A stretch of DNA of 64,000 bases, taken from Desulfitobacterium dehalogenans ATCC 51507 (GTDB lineage Bacteria; Bacillota; Desulfitobacteriia; Desulfitobacteriales; Desulfitobacteriaceae). Location: contig NC_018017.1 of the NCBI RefSeq assembly GCF_000243155.2, forward strand, positions 1,116,001 to 1,180,000. Reading direction: 5' to 3'. The notes beneath the pieces were generated by a model. The model was not told the origin of the DNA. It was given only the letters and a program-made list of their open reading frames with translations, and did not search any database. Below are positions 15,129 through 23,562 of this stretch, one piece after another (positions within the stretch are counted from its first letter, which is position 1; every line of letters begins with the position of its first letter). The translations under genes were made by a program, and so were the position numbers.

Positions 15129-17502
15129 TCTCTTTCCCTCCTGCCATACGCAGCTTTATTAATGTATATACTCCTAACCCCGCCATAGACAGGACCAGAA
15201 TTTCCAACATAGTATCAAATCCCCGAAAATCCACCAGAATGGCGTTGACGATATTTTTCGCGCCGGCAAGCTCATAGGCATTTTCGTAATAACCGGAAAT
15301 AGACTCAGGGAGGGGATTCCCGTTTGCAGACAGAGCAACCATAGTCATAACGATACCAATGGCCAGGGAGACCAAGCCATTGACCACTTTAGTGGGAAGG
15401 GGAGTGTTCTCTTTTTTTAACTTGGGTAAATGGTAAAAGCAAAGTAAAAATAATACTGTGGTGATGGTCTCTACCACGAGTTGGGTGAGGGCTAAATCCG
15501 GAGCGCGGAAGAGAACAAAGAAGAAGACCACAAGAAAGCCTAAGGATCCTACCGCAACAACGGAGGTCAGGCGTGTTTGGGCCAGGAGAACGGTGACGGC
15601 GGAAATGACCATGGCTGCCAGCAAAGCAAGCTCATAGATGCTGAAGGAAGCATCCAGAGAAGGGTCAAAAACGATCCCTTTTGAAAAGACCATTGCCCCT
15701 CCTACGGCCACAATAATAAAGGTTAAGATATAGATAAGATAATCCCGAAGGGAGCCTGTCATATACCGTTTGGTTAGAGACAGGGAAAGGGACTCCATCC
15801 TTTCCAGAGAGGTCTCATAGATATGGTTCAAGGTTAAAGCCTGAGGGTAAGTGCGGTAGAGCTTCTGCCACTTTTTCAAGGTCTTGTACAGAATAAGCCC
15901 AAAGACGATCACTCCAAGGGTCATCAGAAGTTCGGGAGTAACCCCATGCCATGGACTGACATGAACTGTTAAAAGTCCTTCCTGAGCAAGAGGGGGCAGG
16001 ACCGCGGCCCAGGCAGGGGCCAATACATACTGGACCAGGACATTGGGGAAGAAAAATAGGATCACCACTAAAGCCGCCAACACTATAGGGGGGATCAACA
16101 TTCCCAGAGGCGCTTCGTGGGCTTGTTTCCCCAGCTTGTGTTTCGGTTGACCTGTAAAGGTCCTGAAGACCATGATCATGCAGTAGACAAAGGTTAAGAT
16201 GCTGGCGATCCAGGCAAGGACAGGAATGAGAAGTGATATTTCCGAAGCGTTTAATACGGCGGTAAAGAAGAGCTCTTTGCTTAAAAACCCGTTAAAAGGA
16301 GGCAGCCCCGCCATAGATAAACTTCCGATGAGAGCCAGGGTAAAAGAAATAGGCATGATATGCATTAATCCGCCCAGTTTCCTGATATCCCGGGTGCCTG
16401 TTTCATGGTCGATGATCCCCACCACCATAAAGAGGCAGCCCTTAAAGGTGGAATGATTGACTAAATGAAAGAGTGCTGTAAAGATAGCGAGAGCATAGGC
16501 AGTTTTGGCATTTCCAGCGTCAAGTGCCAACGCAGCAGAGCCCAGCCCTAATAAGCTCATGATAAGCCCCAACTGGCTAATGGTAGAGTAAGCTAATAAA
16601 GCTTTTAAATCCGTCTGCCTTATAGCGTTGAAAGAACCGTAAAGCAGGGTAACAAGGCCAATACCTGAAACCAGCCAGAACCAGACCTCTCCCCCGCCAA
16701 AGACAGGAGTAAGGCGGGCAACTAAATAAATGCCTGCTTTCACCATCGTGGCCGAATGCAGATAGGCGCTCACAGGGGTTGGGGCCTCCATGGCATCAGG
16801 CAGCCATATACTAAAGGGAAATTGAGCAGATTTGGTGAAGGCGCCGATCAAGATCAATACCATCGCCGGCAGGAATAAGGAATGAGAGTGAATCTCCCCC
16901 AGACTATGGATCATCTCACGAATGCTATGGGTATCGGTCATCATGGTAAGGAGGATGAATCCTGCCAGCATAGCTAACCCGCCAAAAACCGTAATCAGCA
17001 AGGATTTACGGGCACCGGAGCGGGACTTCTCCCGTTCAAACCAGTAGGCTATCAATAAAAAAGAAGAAATGCTGGTCATTTCCCAAAAAACATATAAGGT
17101 AAAAATATTATCGGAAAGCACAACCCCCAGCATGGCTCCCATAAATAAGAGCAAATAGATATAAAAATTGTGTAAAGCTTCTTTGTGCTTGGAAAGATAA
17201 TAGATAGAATAGAGAATGACCAGAAATCCTACTCCGCTGATGAGCAGGCCGAAGATCAAGGATAAACCATCTATAAGAAGGGTGATATTAATATCATAGG
17301 AAGGAATCCAAGGAAGGCTTAGGGCAATGATTTCTCCTGAAGATAGGGTGGGAATCGTGGATAAAAAAGCGAAAAAGATCAACAAAGGGATCCAGAGGAC
17401 GAACCAGCCTGTATGAATCTTAGGAGTAAATTTCTTATGTAAAAGGGGAACTATGGGAGAAAATAGGAAAGGTATCCCTAAAACAAGATAGAGCCAAACC
17501 AT
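15115..17502 (-). CDS. mrpA: Mrp antiporter subunit A (fused A/MbhE-type)
   Basis: This is the large 795-aa subunit, homologous to NuoL, with about 20 membrane helices. Key stretches are FTLYVFWEMTSISSFLLIAY, FPFSIWLPDAMEAPTPVSAY and HLVNHSTFKGCLFMVVG. The C-terminal third carries the extra MrpA domains (ELALLAAMVISAV, RAPDLALTQLVVETITTVLF). It is the first gene of the operon and catalyses monovalent cation/H+ exchange together with MrpD. Its start lies 127 bp from the divergent stress-protein gene; AGGAGG precedes the ATG. Confidence 0.93.
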   Translation of the reverse strand: MVWLYLVLGIPFLFSPIVPLLHKKFTPKIHTGWFVLWIPLLIFFAFLSTIPTLSSGEIIALSLPWIPSYDINITLLIDGLSLIFGLLISGVGFLVILYSIYYLSKHKEALHNFYIYLLLFMGAMLGVVLSDNIFTLYVFWEMTSISSFLLIAYWFEREKSRSGARKSLLITVFGGLAMLAGFILLTMMTDTHSIREMIHSLGEIHSHSLFLPAMVLILIGAFTKSAQFPFSIWLPDAMEAPTPVSAYLHSATMVKAGIYLVARLTPVFGGGEVWFWLVSGIGLVTLLYGSFNAIRQTDLKALLAYSTISQLGLIMSLLGLGSAALALDAGNAKTAYALAIFTALFHLVNHSTFKGCLFMVVGIIDHETGTRDIRKLGGLMHIMPISFTLALIGSLSMAGLPPFNGFLSKELFFTAVLNASEISLLIPVLAWIASILTFVYCMIMVFRTFTGQPKHKLGKQAHEAPLGMLIPPIVLAALVVILFFFPNVLVQYVLAPAWAAVLPPLAQEGLLTVHVSPWHGVTPELLMTLGVIVFGLILYKTLKKWQKLYRTYPQALTLNHIYETSLERMESLSLSLTKRYMTGSLRDYLIYILTFIIVAVGGAMVFSKGIVFDPSLDASFSIYELALLAAMVISAVTVLLAQTRLTSVVAVGSLGFLVVFFFVLFRAPDLALTQLVVETITTVLFLLCFYHLPKLKKENTPLPTKVVNGLVSLAIGIVMTMVALSANGNPLPESISGYYENAYELAGAKNIVNAILVDFRGFDTMLEILVLSMAGLGVYTLIKLRMAGGKENERS

Positions 17503-17537
17503 CTATCCTCCTCCTTTTCTGTTCTATTCTTTAATAG

Positions 17538-17566
17538 TTGACTGATAAAGATTCATGAGCTATAGT
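17538..17566 (+). promoter_or_regulatory. Sigma-A promoter of the stress-protein gene
   Basis: TTGACT, a 17-nt spacer and TATAGT is close to consensus. The predicted start is near 17573, about 57 nt before the ATG. Confidence 0.7.
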
Positions 17567-17629
17567 CATATTTAAGTTAGTCGGTGTTTAAGCAAAATAC
17601 ACCTGTACAAGATTCTGAGGTGGGACAAA

Positions 17630-18313
17630 ATGTTTAAAAAGAAAAAGCATATGGACGAAGGGCTTCTTGTTTGTATTTATTATGGCCCTAACGGTGAGCG
17701 ACTCATACGGCGTGGCAGCAAGATTGCGAAAATGTTTGGCTGCCCACTCTATATATTGACCGTGGATTCCAAACCTTTTGATGAGTTGGATGCGGAAAAA
17801 TCCATCTATATTACCAAATGGAAAAAATTAGCTAACGAGCTTGATGCAGACGGGTTTATTTTGAAGGATAATGAGCAGCGTCCTGTCTACAAAGTGATTG
17901 CTGAAACAGCCCGGGAAAAAAGAGCTACCCAGATTATCATAGGTCAAACGGTCCAAAGCCGCTGGGAACAAATTACCAAGGAATCCATTGTTAATTTACT
18001 TTTAAGGGAAATCCCTTTCGTGGACCTTCACATCATATCAGTGGCCCGTTACCTTAGAGATCCGGACAGCAATTATGAAAAAGGTGTCCGGGCTTATCTA
18101 ATGACGGACGGGGAAAACTTCCGGCTGGTCTTTAAACATTCGAAAGAAATCGTTTATGAAGGTATTTTTTTCAAAGAATATGGTACCGACTTTAATAACG
18201 GGATTTTTAAGTTCATTAAGGATGGCGAAACATTACAGGTCCAGGTCATTGAAGATAGGGTTACGGAGTTGACCAATGTGGACATGGAACCCAATGAGAA
18301 TGATGAAGACTGA
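17630..18313 (+). CDS. Universal-stress-like protein (KdpD-C/USP fold), 227 aa
   Basis: The N-terminal 140 residues read as a USP-like alpha/beta domain: LLVCIYYGPNGERLIRRGSK, then LYILTVDS and a late ATQIIIGQTVQSRWE followed by LLREIPFVDLHIIS. These match the nucleotide-binding USP module found in KdpD sensor kinases, but no kinase domain follows. The C-terminal 80 residues are acidic and of unknown function. It diverges from mrpA, which suggests a link to cation stress, though this is an inference. Confidence 0.75.
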   Translation: MFKKKKHMDEGLLVCIYYGPNGERLIRRGSKIAKMFGCPLYILTVDSKPFDELDAEKSIYITKWKKLANELDADGFILKDNEQRPVYKVIAETAREKRATQIIIGQTVQSRWEQITKESIVNLLLREIPFVDLHIISVARYLRDPDSNYEKGVRAYLMTDGENFRLVFKHSKEIVYEGIFFKEYGTDFNNGIFKFIKDGETLQVQVIEDRVTELTNVDMEPNENDED

Positions 18314-18325
18314 GACTTTCTACAC

Positions 18326-18354
18326 GCTCCACTGAAGACAGTGGAGCTTTTGTT
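18326..18354 (+). terminator. Terminator after the stress-protein gene
   Basis: GCTCCACTG-AAGA-CAGTGGAGC is a perfect 9-bp stem with a tetraloop, followed by TTTTGTTTT. Confidence 0.9.
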
Positions 18355-18918
18355 TTATAAATTGACATTAACTTTTATGAATCGAGTTTCTTCTTTATCA
18401 ATACCGATATATTTTAAGGTTTCCGAAGGAGAATGATGGTGAAAGGTTTTCATCAAAATAGAAATTGCTATACCGGCTCTGAAAGCATGGTAGCCGAAAG
18501 TTTTTCTCAAAGTATGGGTGCCTATCTTCCCGGGAATGCCCACCTTTCGTGCAGCATCATTAATGATTCGGTAGGCTTGTTGGCGGGTAATAGGAAGGTT
18601 GTCTTTTTTGGATTTAAAGAGATAATCGCTATCACGCAAACGGGCAAGGGTTAAGTATTTAATTAACTCTTCTTGAATCCTGTTATTAATGTAGTAGGCC
18701 CTTTCTTCTTTGCTTTTTTCATCATGAATGAGTAGGAATTCTTTGATCCTGCCATCCTCCCACACGTCATTGAGCTTAAGAGTCAGTAAGTCACTGATTC
18801 TCAACCCGGTATTAATACCGAAGACAAAAAGTAAAAGATCCCGTTGAGAGTGATTGCTCAATAATTTCTTAATCGCGTTAATGCTCTCCACATCTTTAAT
18901 GGGATCAACGTATTCCAC
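18355..18918 (-). CDS. Tyrosine recombinase (phage integrase family), catalytic domain only, 187 aa
   Basis: The catalytic residues are visible: Arg in NTGLRISDLLTLKL, the HTLRKTFGYHAF box (His-x-x-Arg) and HHHSPSETLKYIGI with the tyrosine nucleophile. A Lys-containing beta segment precedes them. The protein lacks the N-terminal core-binding (SAM-like) domain of XerC/D, so it is a short recombinase of the type often found singly in Firmicutes. GGAGGG precedes the ATG. No flanking att-like repeats were noticed, so its target is unknown. Confidence 0.85.
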   Translation of the reverse strand: MEYVDPIKDVESINAIKKLLSNHSQRDLLLFVFGINTGLRISDLLTLKLNDVWEDGRIKEFLLIHDEKSKEERAYYINNRIQEELIKYLTLARLRDSDYLFKSKKDNLPITRQQAYRIINDAARKVGIPGKIGTHTLRKTFGYHAFRAGIAISILMKTFHHHSPSETLKYIGIDKEETRFIKVNVNL

Positions 18919-18932
18919 ATTGGACCCTCCTT

Positions 18933-18951
18933 AATGTGACATAATCACATT
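18933..18951. promoter_or_regulatory. Palindromic Crp/Fnr-like site between recombinase and cooS-like genes
   Basis: AATGTGA-CATAA-TCACATT is a perfect inverted repeat with half-site TGTGA, as read by CRP-type regulators. The central gap is 5 rather than the usual 6 bases. It lies just upstream of the recombinase start and about 135 bp before the cooS-like gene. The nearby regulator at 21165 has a CRP-like RET-x-x-R recognition helix. Confidence 0.5.
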
Positions 18952-19084
18952 TTAGCAAAATTTGAGTAACATTACAAACACAAATCATACCAAGTACATA
19001 GAAAAAGGGGAAATAGAGCAAACTCTTTGTTGAAGGATTATGCCGATGGAGAATGGATCATCCCATCGATAAGGAGTGAAGCCA

Positions 19085-20998
19085 ATGAGTGAAGCGGTTC
19101 TCGAGAAAATCGAAGGCCGAGTGAGTTATCACGATTCGGTAGAGGAGATGCTGGTCAGAATTCGCGAAGACGGAATGTCCAATGTCTTTGACCGCTATGA
19201 AGCCCAGGAAAAAATCCGCTGTAAATTTTGTTTGCAGGGTCTAAGTTGCCAGCAATGCTCTCAAGGTCCTTGCCGGATCAATGAAAAGGGGGAACAAGAT
19301 CGCGGGGTTTGCGGGATTGGTCCTGATGCCATGGCGATGCGGAAGCTGCTCTTGCAAAATATTATGGGAGCAGGTACATACAGTCATCATGCCTATGAAG
19401 CTTTTCGTACTTTGAAAGCTACCGGGGAAGGAAAAACACCCTTTAAGATTAAAGAGCCGGAGAAGCTTAAATGGATGTGTGAAAAATTAGGGATTGATAC
19501 CAATCAAGATATTAATAAGATGGCCATTCAATTGGCTGATTTATTGGAACATCAACAACAGATCGGAGTAGAAGAAAAAAACCTTATGGTGGAAGCTTTT
19601 GCGCCGAAAAAAAGGAAACAAGTATGGCGGGATTTAAATATTTACCCCGCGGGAACCGTTCATGAAGAGCAAAACTGTGTGGCAAGCTGTCTCACCAATG
19701 TGGACGGAAACTATGCCTCCCTTGCTTTAAAAGCACTGCGCTTAGGTCTGGCTACTATTTATAACTCACAAATTGGGCTGGAGATGGTTCAAGACATTCT
19801 CTTTGGCACTCCTCAACCTCATGAAGTGGATGTGGACCTAGGAATCATGTGTCCGGAACATATTAATATCGTCTTTAACGGACATCAACCCTGGATTGGC
19901 GCAGCAATGATTGAAAGAGCCCGCTCCTCTGATGTGCAGGAAAAGGCCAGGGCAGCGGGAGCTAAAGGCCTGCGTGTGGTGGGCTCCATCGAAACCGGAC
20001 AAGAGCTCCTGCAACGCTTTGAGATGGATGATGTTTTCGTGGGCCTGATGGGCAACTGGTTGACTATTGAGCCTCTGCTGGCCACAGGAACAGTGGATGT
20101 CTTAGCTATGGAAGAAAACTGCTCCCCTCCGGCTATCGATATGTATGCAGAGAAATACCAGGCCACCCTGGTCTCCATCAGCACCATCATCGATATTCCC
20201 GGCTTGCAGCATAAACTTCCTTATGATCCGTCCGAAACGGATAAAATTGTGGAAACTTTGATCGATTTAGCTATCGATAACTTCAAGAAAAGAAAAGGTA
20301 AAGTCACTCCTAAGGTTCCTCAGCATAAGACGAAAGCCATTGCCGGATTCTCCACAGAAGCTGTCCTCGGTGCCTTGGGGAACAAGCTGGATCCCTTGGT
20401 AGAAGTTATCGCTGCCGGTAAGATCAAAGGAGTTGTGGCTTTGGCCAACTGCTCTACCTTAAGGAATGGTCCCCAAGACTGGAATACGGTTAACCTGACG
20501 AAACAGCTGATCAAGAAGGACATCCTTGTAGTAGCCGGTGGATGTGGAAACCACGCTTTGGAAGTAGCCGGACTTTGTAATTTGGACTCCATTAAGGAAG
20601 CCGGTCCTGGGCTGCAAGAGATTTGCACTGCTTTAAAGATTCCTCCGGTTCTAAGCTTTGGAACCTGTACCGATACAGGACGAATCAGCATGTTGGTTAC
20701 CGCTCTGGCGGATCACCTGGATGTGGATATCCCCCAGCTTCCTATCGCTGTCACGGCTCCGGAGTGGATGGAGCAAAAGGCTACCATCGATGGTGTCTTT
20801 GCCGTAGCTTATGGAGCCTATACTCATCTTTCTCCCACACCATTTATAACGGGTGCTCCTCAATTAATTAAGCTCTTGACCGAGGATGTAGAAGGATTGA
20901 CCGGCGGAAAAGTGGCTGTAGGGGACGATCCCGTGGAAGTAGCCCAGGGTATTGAAGCTCATATTATGGCGAAACGAAAAGGGTTAGGTTTGCATTAG
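19085..20998 (+). CDS. CooS-like protein (CO dehydrogenase family) with altered active-site ligands, 637 aa
   Basis: The overall frame matches anaerobic CO dehydrogenase catalytic subunits. The B-cluster cysteines are present (C55, C58, C63, C76 in SCQQCSQGPCRI and the following CG). C-cluster ligands found are His267 (GHQP), Cys346 (ENCSPP), Cys456 (LANCST), Cys487 (GGCGNHAL) and Cys528 (GTCTDTGR), and the catalytic Lys565. However the segment that normally reads VVGICCTGNE here reads VVGSIETGQE (residues 298-307), so one C-cluster cysteine is missing. The D-cluster pair is also changed: C46 is kept, but its usual partner is Ser54, with an extra Cys49. Known CODH homologues lacking that cysteine (CooS-V of Carboxydothermus) hold an Fe-S-O hybrid cluster and do not oxidise CO; hydroxylamine is a slow substrate. 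The start at 19085 follows AAGGAG; an in-frame GTG nine bases upstream is less well placed. Confidence 0.85.
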   Translation: MSEAVLEKIEGRVSYHDSVEEMLVRIREDGMSNVFDRYEAQEKIRCKFCLQGLSCQQCSQGPCRINEKGEQDRGVCGIGPDAMAMRKLLLQNIMGAGTYSHHAYEAFRTLKATGEGKTPFKIKEPEKLKWMCEKLGIDTNQDINKMAIQLADLLEHQQQIGVEEKNLMVEAFAPKKRKQVWRDLNIYPAGTVHEEQNCVASCLTNVDGNYASLALKALRLGLATIYNSQIGLEMVQDILFGTPQPHEVDVDLGIMCPEHINIVFNGHQPWIGAAMIERARSSDVQEKARAAGAKGLRVVGSIETGQELLQRFEMDDVFVGLMGNWLTIEPLLATGTVDVLAMEENCSPPAIDMYAEKYQATLVSISTIIDIPGLQHKLPYDPSETDKIVETLIDLAIDNFKKRKGKVTPKVPQHKTKAIAGFSTEAVLGALGNKLDPLVEVIAAGKIKGVVALANCSTLRNGPQDWNTVNLTKQLIKKDILVVAGGCGNHALEVAGLCNLDSIKEAGPGLQEICTALKIPPVLSFGTCTDTGRISMLVTALADHLDVDIPQLPIAVTAPEWMEQKATIDGVFAVAYGAYTHLSPTPFITGAPQLIKLLTEDVEGLTGGKVAVGDDPVEVAQGIEAHIMAKRKGLGLH

Positions 20999-21164
20999 GA
21001 AGAAGGGTTAGGAGACGCCGGCCAAAAGGACCGGCGCTTCTTTTTTAAGTTTTTTTAGGTTGCTTAATCAACAGCAAAGGAAAGTCGAATGACTTTCTCG
21101 AATAATTAAAATCACCTGAGGAAGTATAGCTTTGAATCTAAATAGGAAGTTAAGGAGTATGTCC

Positions 21165-21884
21165 ATGAATTCTTGTACTGCTTGCCATAGTTGTGGATGT
21201 CATTCAGAAGGGCGATTCTGCGCTTCAAAGGTTCCTATATTTTCCATGCTTGCTGATGAACAGCTTGCGGTGATTACCGGCTTGATCACACGGCGACGTT
21301 ATAAAAAGGGTCAGGTCCTTTTTTTCGAAGGGGATGTATCAGATAAGTTCTACATCATTAATCACGGGAAAATTAAGACCTTTAAGCATACCAGGGAGGG
21401 TAAGGAACAAATCCTCTATATTCTTACTGAAGGCGATTTTATTGGTGACTTGAGCCTCCTGAAGAAGAGCGCATTTCAATATAATGCGGAGGCACTGGAG
21501 GATGTCGGTGTCTGTACTCTATCCAAAGATGATCTGGATAAAATCTTAAAAGAAAATCCAGAGATTTGTTTAAGAATCTTAGAAAGTGTCCATGATCGCC
21601 TTGTGGATCTTGAGAACTTAGTCCAGACCTTAAGCACCAAGGATGTGGAGGCAAGAATCGCCGGCCTGTTATTTAATTTCTCTAAGAATTTTGGCGAACA
21701 CAAAGACGGCAAAGTAATACTCAATATGGTCTTGACACGTGAGGAGATGGCTAATTTTATCGGAGTGACCCGAGAGACCATGAGTCGTAAGCTATCCGGT
21801 ATGCAGGATGAAGGAATCCTGGAACTCGTAGGAAATAAACGCATTATTATAAACAGGCTAAGAGATTTAGAAGAAATGATGTAA
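21165..21884 (+). CDS. Crp/Fnr-family regulator with Cys-rich N-terminus, 239 aa
   Basis: A cyclic-nucleotide-binding-type beta roll (RRRYKKGQVLFFEGDVSDKF to EGDFIGDLSLL) is followed by a long dimer helix and a C-terminal HTH, LTREEMANFIGVTRETMSRKL. The first 20 residues contain five cysteines and two histidines (CTACHSCGCHSEGRFC), suggesting an Fe-S or other redox-sensing cofactor as in FNR. The recognition helix carries the RE-x-x-x-R pattern of CRP, consistent with TGTGA half-sites such as the one at 18933. It lies 166 bp downstream of the CooS-like gene and probably senses the same stress. The start at 21165 has AAGGAG 7 nt upstream. Confidence 0.85.
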   Translation: MNSCTACHSCGCHSEGRFCASKVPIFSMLADEQLAVITGLITRRRYKKGQVLFFEGDVSDKFYIINHGKIKTFKHTREGKEQILYILTEGDFIGDLSLLKKSAFQYNAEALEDVGVCTLSKDDLDKILKENPEICLRILESVHDRLVDLENLVQTLSTKDVEARIAGLLFNFSKNFGEHKDGKVILNMVLTREEMANFIGVTRETMSRKLSGMQDEGILELVGNKRIIINRLRDLEEMM

Positions 21885-21925
21885 TCCAATGAATCTGAAG
21901 TCGAAAATAAGTGTTGAAATTGTGG

Positions 21926-21954
21926 TTGACAGCGGATTTTGCGAATTGTATACT
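21926..21954 (+). promoter_or_regulatory. Strong sigma-A promoter of the leader-peptide/MFS unit
   Basis: TTGACA, a 17-nt spacer and TATACT are nearly consensus. The predicted start is near 21961, about 58 nt before the leader peptide. Confidence 0.75.
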
Positions 21955-22018
21955 GAATACAGTTTCGCCTACATAGGAAAACTTGACTATTTGCACTGTC
22001 AGAAAGGAGGCCGTGACT

Positions 22019-22099
22019 ATGACTGTATCAATCATCCCAGCGAATGCTTATGTTAAAAATCCTGTAACTTCATCCTGCGGCCTGAGACTACCCATTTGA
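22019..22099 (+). CDS. Leader peptide (26 aa) upstream of MFS exporter
   Basis: ATG at 22019 stands 8 nt after a perfect AAAGGAGG. The predicted peptide is MTVSIIPANAYVKNPVTSSC followed by GLRLPI and a stop. The ribosome-binding region contains CCGTGACT (22011-22018), which is identical to the 3' arm of the downstream terminator-like hairpin. Ribosome position on this frame could therefore steer the alternative hairpins. Short coding leaders of this kind precede antibiotic-inducible resistance genes; the inducer here is unknown. Confidence 0.6.
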   Translation: MTVSIIPANAYVKNPVTSSCGLRLPI

Positions 22100-22136
22100 T
22101 CATTGTTTCTCATGAAAATTGAAAACGGATTAATGG

Positions 22137-22170
22137 AGTCACGGGCTAGATCCGTGACTTTACTTTTACT
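22137..22170 (+). terminator. Attenuator hairpin 1 in MFS leader
   Basis: AGTCACGG (22137-22144) pairs with CCGTGACT (22152-22159), followed by TTTACTTTTACT. The 5' arm can pair equally well with CCGTGACT at 22011-22018 in the leader-peptide ribosome site, giving mutually exclusive structures. Confidence 0.6.
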
Positions 22171-22180
22171 GTATTCAGCA

Positions 22181-22216
22181 AGCCACGGTATCTTCTATCA
22201 GGAGGAGTCCGTGGCT
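22181..22216 (+). promoter_or_regulatory. Attenuator hairpin 2 in MFS leader
   Basis: AGCCACGG (22181-22188) pairs with CCGTGGCT (22209-22216). The loop holds CAGGAGGAG. The arms differ from hairpin 1 at one position each, so cross-pairing between the two hairpins is possible. Confidence 0.55.
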
Positions 22217-22247
22217 TTGCGTATTTGATGGAAGAGAGAGAAGGAAG

Positions 22248-23501
22248 ATGTCAGTATTACGAACGATGCTTAATCCTTATCGAGGAATGCCCAAAGAAAT
22301 CTATGTCATTTTTATTGCCCGGATTATCAATGCTATCGGGGCTTTTGTAGGCCCGCTCATGACTATTATCATGACGCAAAGCATTGGGTTACCCGAGGGT
22401 AAAGCTGGTTTTTATCTCAGCCTCTCCGGGGGAGTCAGTCTAATGGCCGCTCTTTGCGGAGGGAAGCTTGTGGATCGCTTCGGAAGAAAAAGAATCATTC
22501 TTCTATTTTCAGGTTCGGCTGTTTTGGTTTTTTTTCGGATCGGGTTCATGGAGCCTTCTTTGGATATGATTCATCTTATTATATTAGCAGGTGCATTAAA
22601 CTCGACCACAAAACCTGCTTACGATTCATTGATTGCCGACCTTACGACTCCCGCCAATCGGAGCGGAGCCTATGCCCTGTCTTATATGGGCTGGAATATA
22701 GGTTTCGCCATTGGGCCTGTGTTAGGAGGATTTCTTTACCGGCACCACCTGCACTGGGTCTTTAGGGGAGAGAGTATGGCGATTTTTATGTCTCTGATCC
22801 TTATCGCTACCTTTATTAAAGAGACTCTGAATAAGGCTCATGAAGAGATTCAGGATGAAGAGCGTTATCTGGAGCGCAGGGTGGAAGGATCCATTTTCAA
22901 GGTTATTAGGCTGCGGCCTTTGCTCATTTTCTTTGCCTTGATTATGTTCGGTTATAATTTCACCTATTCCCAATGGTCGTTTATGCTGCCCATGCAGATC
23001 ATGAAGAATTACCCCGGCATAGGCTCACAGTACTTTGGGTTTCTAGCTGCCTTTAATGGTTTGATAGTCATCATCTTTACTCCGATTGTCACTCGGTTCG
23101 CCGGGCATCTATCCTATCTGCGCCGGGGAGTAATAGGTGGAATTCTCTATGCTGTTGGCTTTGGTATGATTGGAGCGCTGAACTCTCTGGAATTTTTATT
23201 CCTGTGGGCCTTTATATTTACCCTCGGCGAGGTCATTCTGGCCATTACGGTTGCTCCCTTTATTGCGGATAACACTCCTGCGTCCCACAGGGGGCGGATG
23301 ACTTCGACCATGGCTATTATTGCGGATTCCGGATATACCTTAGGCCCTCTGGGGATGGGGATAGCTTTGACCTATATCAGTATGGAAACAGGGTGGCTGG
23401 CCTTGGGGGTGTCAACGTTGATGTTCACCTTATTGATGAAATTATTGGAGCGCCGGGAAAAAACCATTGTTCAAAAAGCAATGAAGGCTATGGCAAAGTA
23501 G
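22248..23501 (+). CDS. MFS multidrug-type exporter, 417 aa
   Basis: Twelve membrane helices are readable. The loop 2-3 motif GGKLVDRFGRKRIILL (about residues 69-84) is the MFS signature A, and GWNIGFAIGPVLGGFL in helix 5 is the antiporter motif C of drug efflux MFS. The protein resembles MdtG/MdtH-type 12-helix exporters. Substrates cannot be read from sequence. The upstream leader peptide plus attenuator suggests expression is induced by a translation-affecting compound. A strong terminator follows. Confidence 0.88.
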   Translation: MSVLRTMLNPYRGMPKEIYVIFIARIINAIGAFVGPLMTIIMTQSIGLPEGKAGFYLSLSGGVSLMAALCGGKLVDRFGRKRIILLFSGSAVLVFFRIGFMEPSLDMIHLIILAGALNSTTKPAYDSLIADLTTPANRSGAYALSYMGWNIGFAIGPVLGGFLYRHHLHWVFRGESMAIFMSLILIATFIKETLNKAHEEIQDEERYLERRVEGSIFKVIRLRPLLIFFALIMFGYNFTYSQWSFMLPMQIMKNYPGIGSQYFGFLAAFNGLIVIIFTPIVTRFAGHLSYLRRGVIGGILYAVGFGMIGALNSLEFLFLWAFIFTLGEVILAITVAPFIADNTPASHRGRMTSTMAIIADSGYTLGPLGMGIALTYISMETGWLALGVSTLMFTLLMKLLERREKTIVQKAMKAMAK

Positions 23502-23520
23502 AAAATGATAGCTAAGCAGG

Positions 23521-23552
23521 AAAAACGCCAGAGATTCAAAGCTGGCGTTTTT
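23521..23552. terminator. Bidirectional terminator after MFS gene
   Basis: AAAAACGCCAG pairs with CTGGCGTTTTT (11 bp) across a 10-nt loop. It also serves the small minus-strand gene ending at 23563. Confidence 0.88.
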
Positions 23553-23562
23553 CTATAGGGAC

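Noticed and set aside
22228-22347. Overlapping frame beginning ATGGAAGAGAG before the MFS start
   Set aside because: It is in a different frame from the exporter and has no good ribosome site distance; the product is not recognisable.
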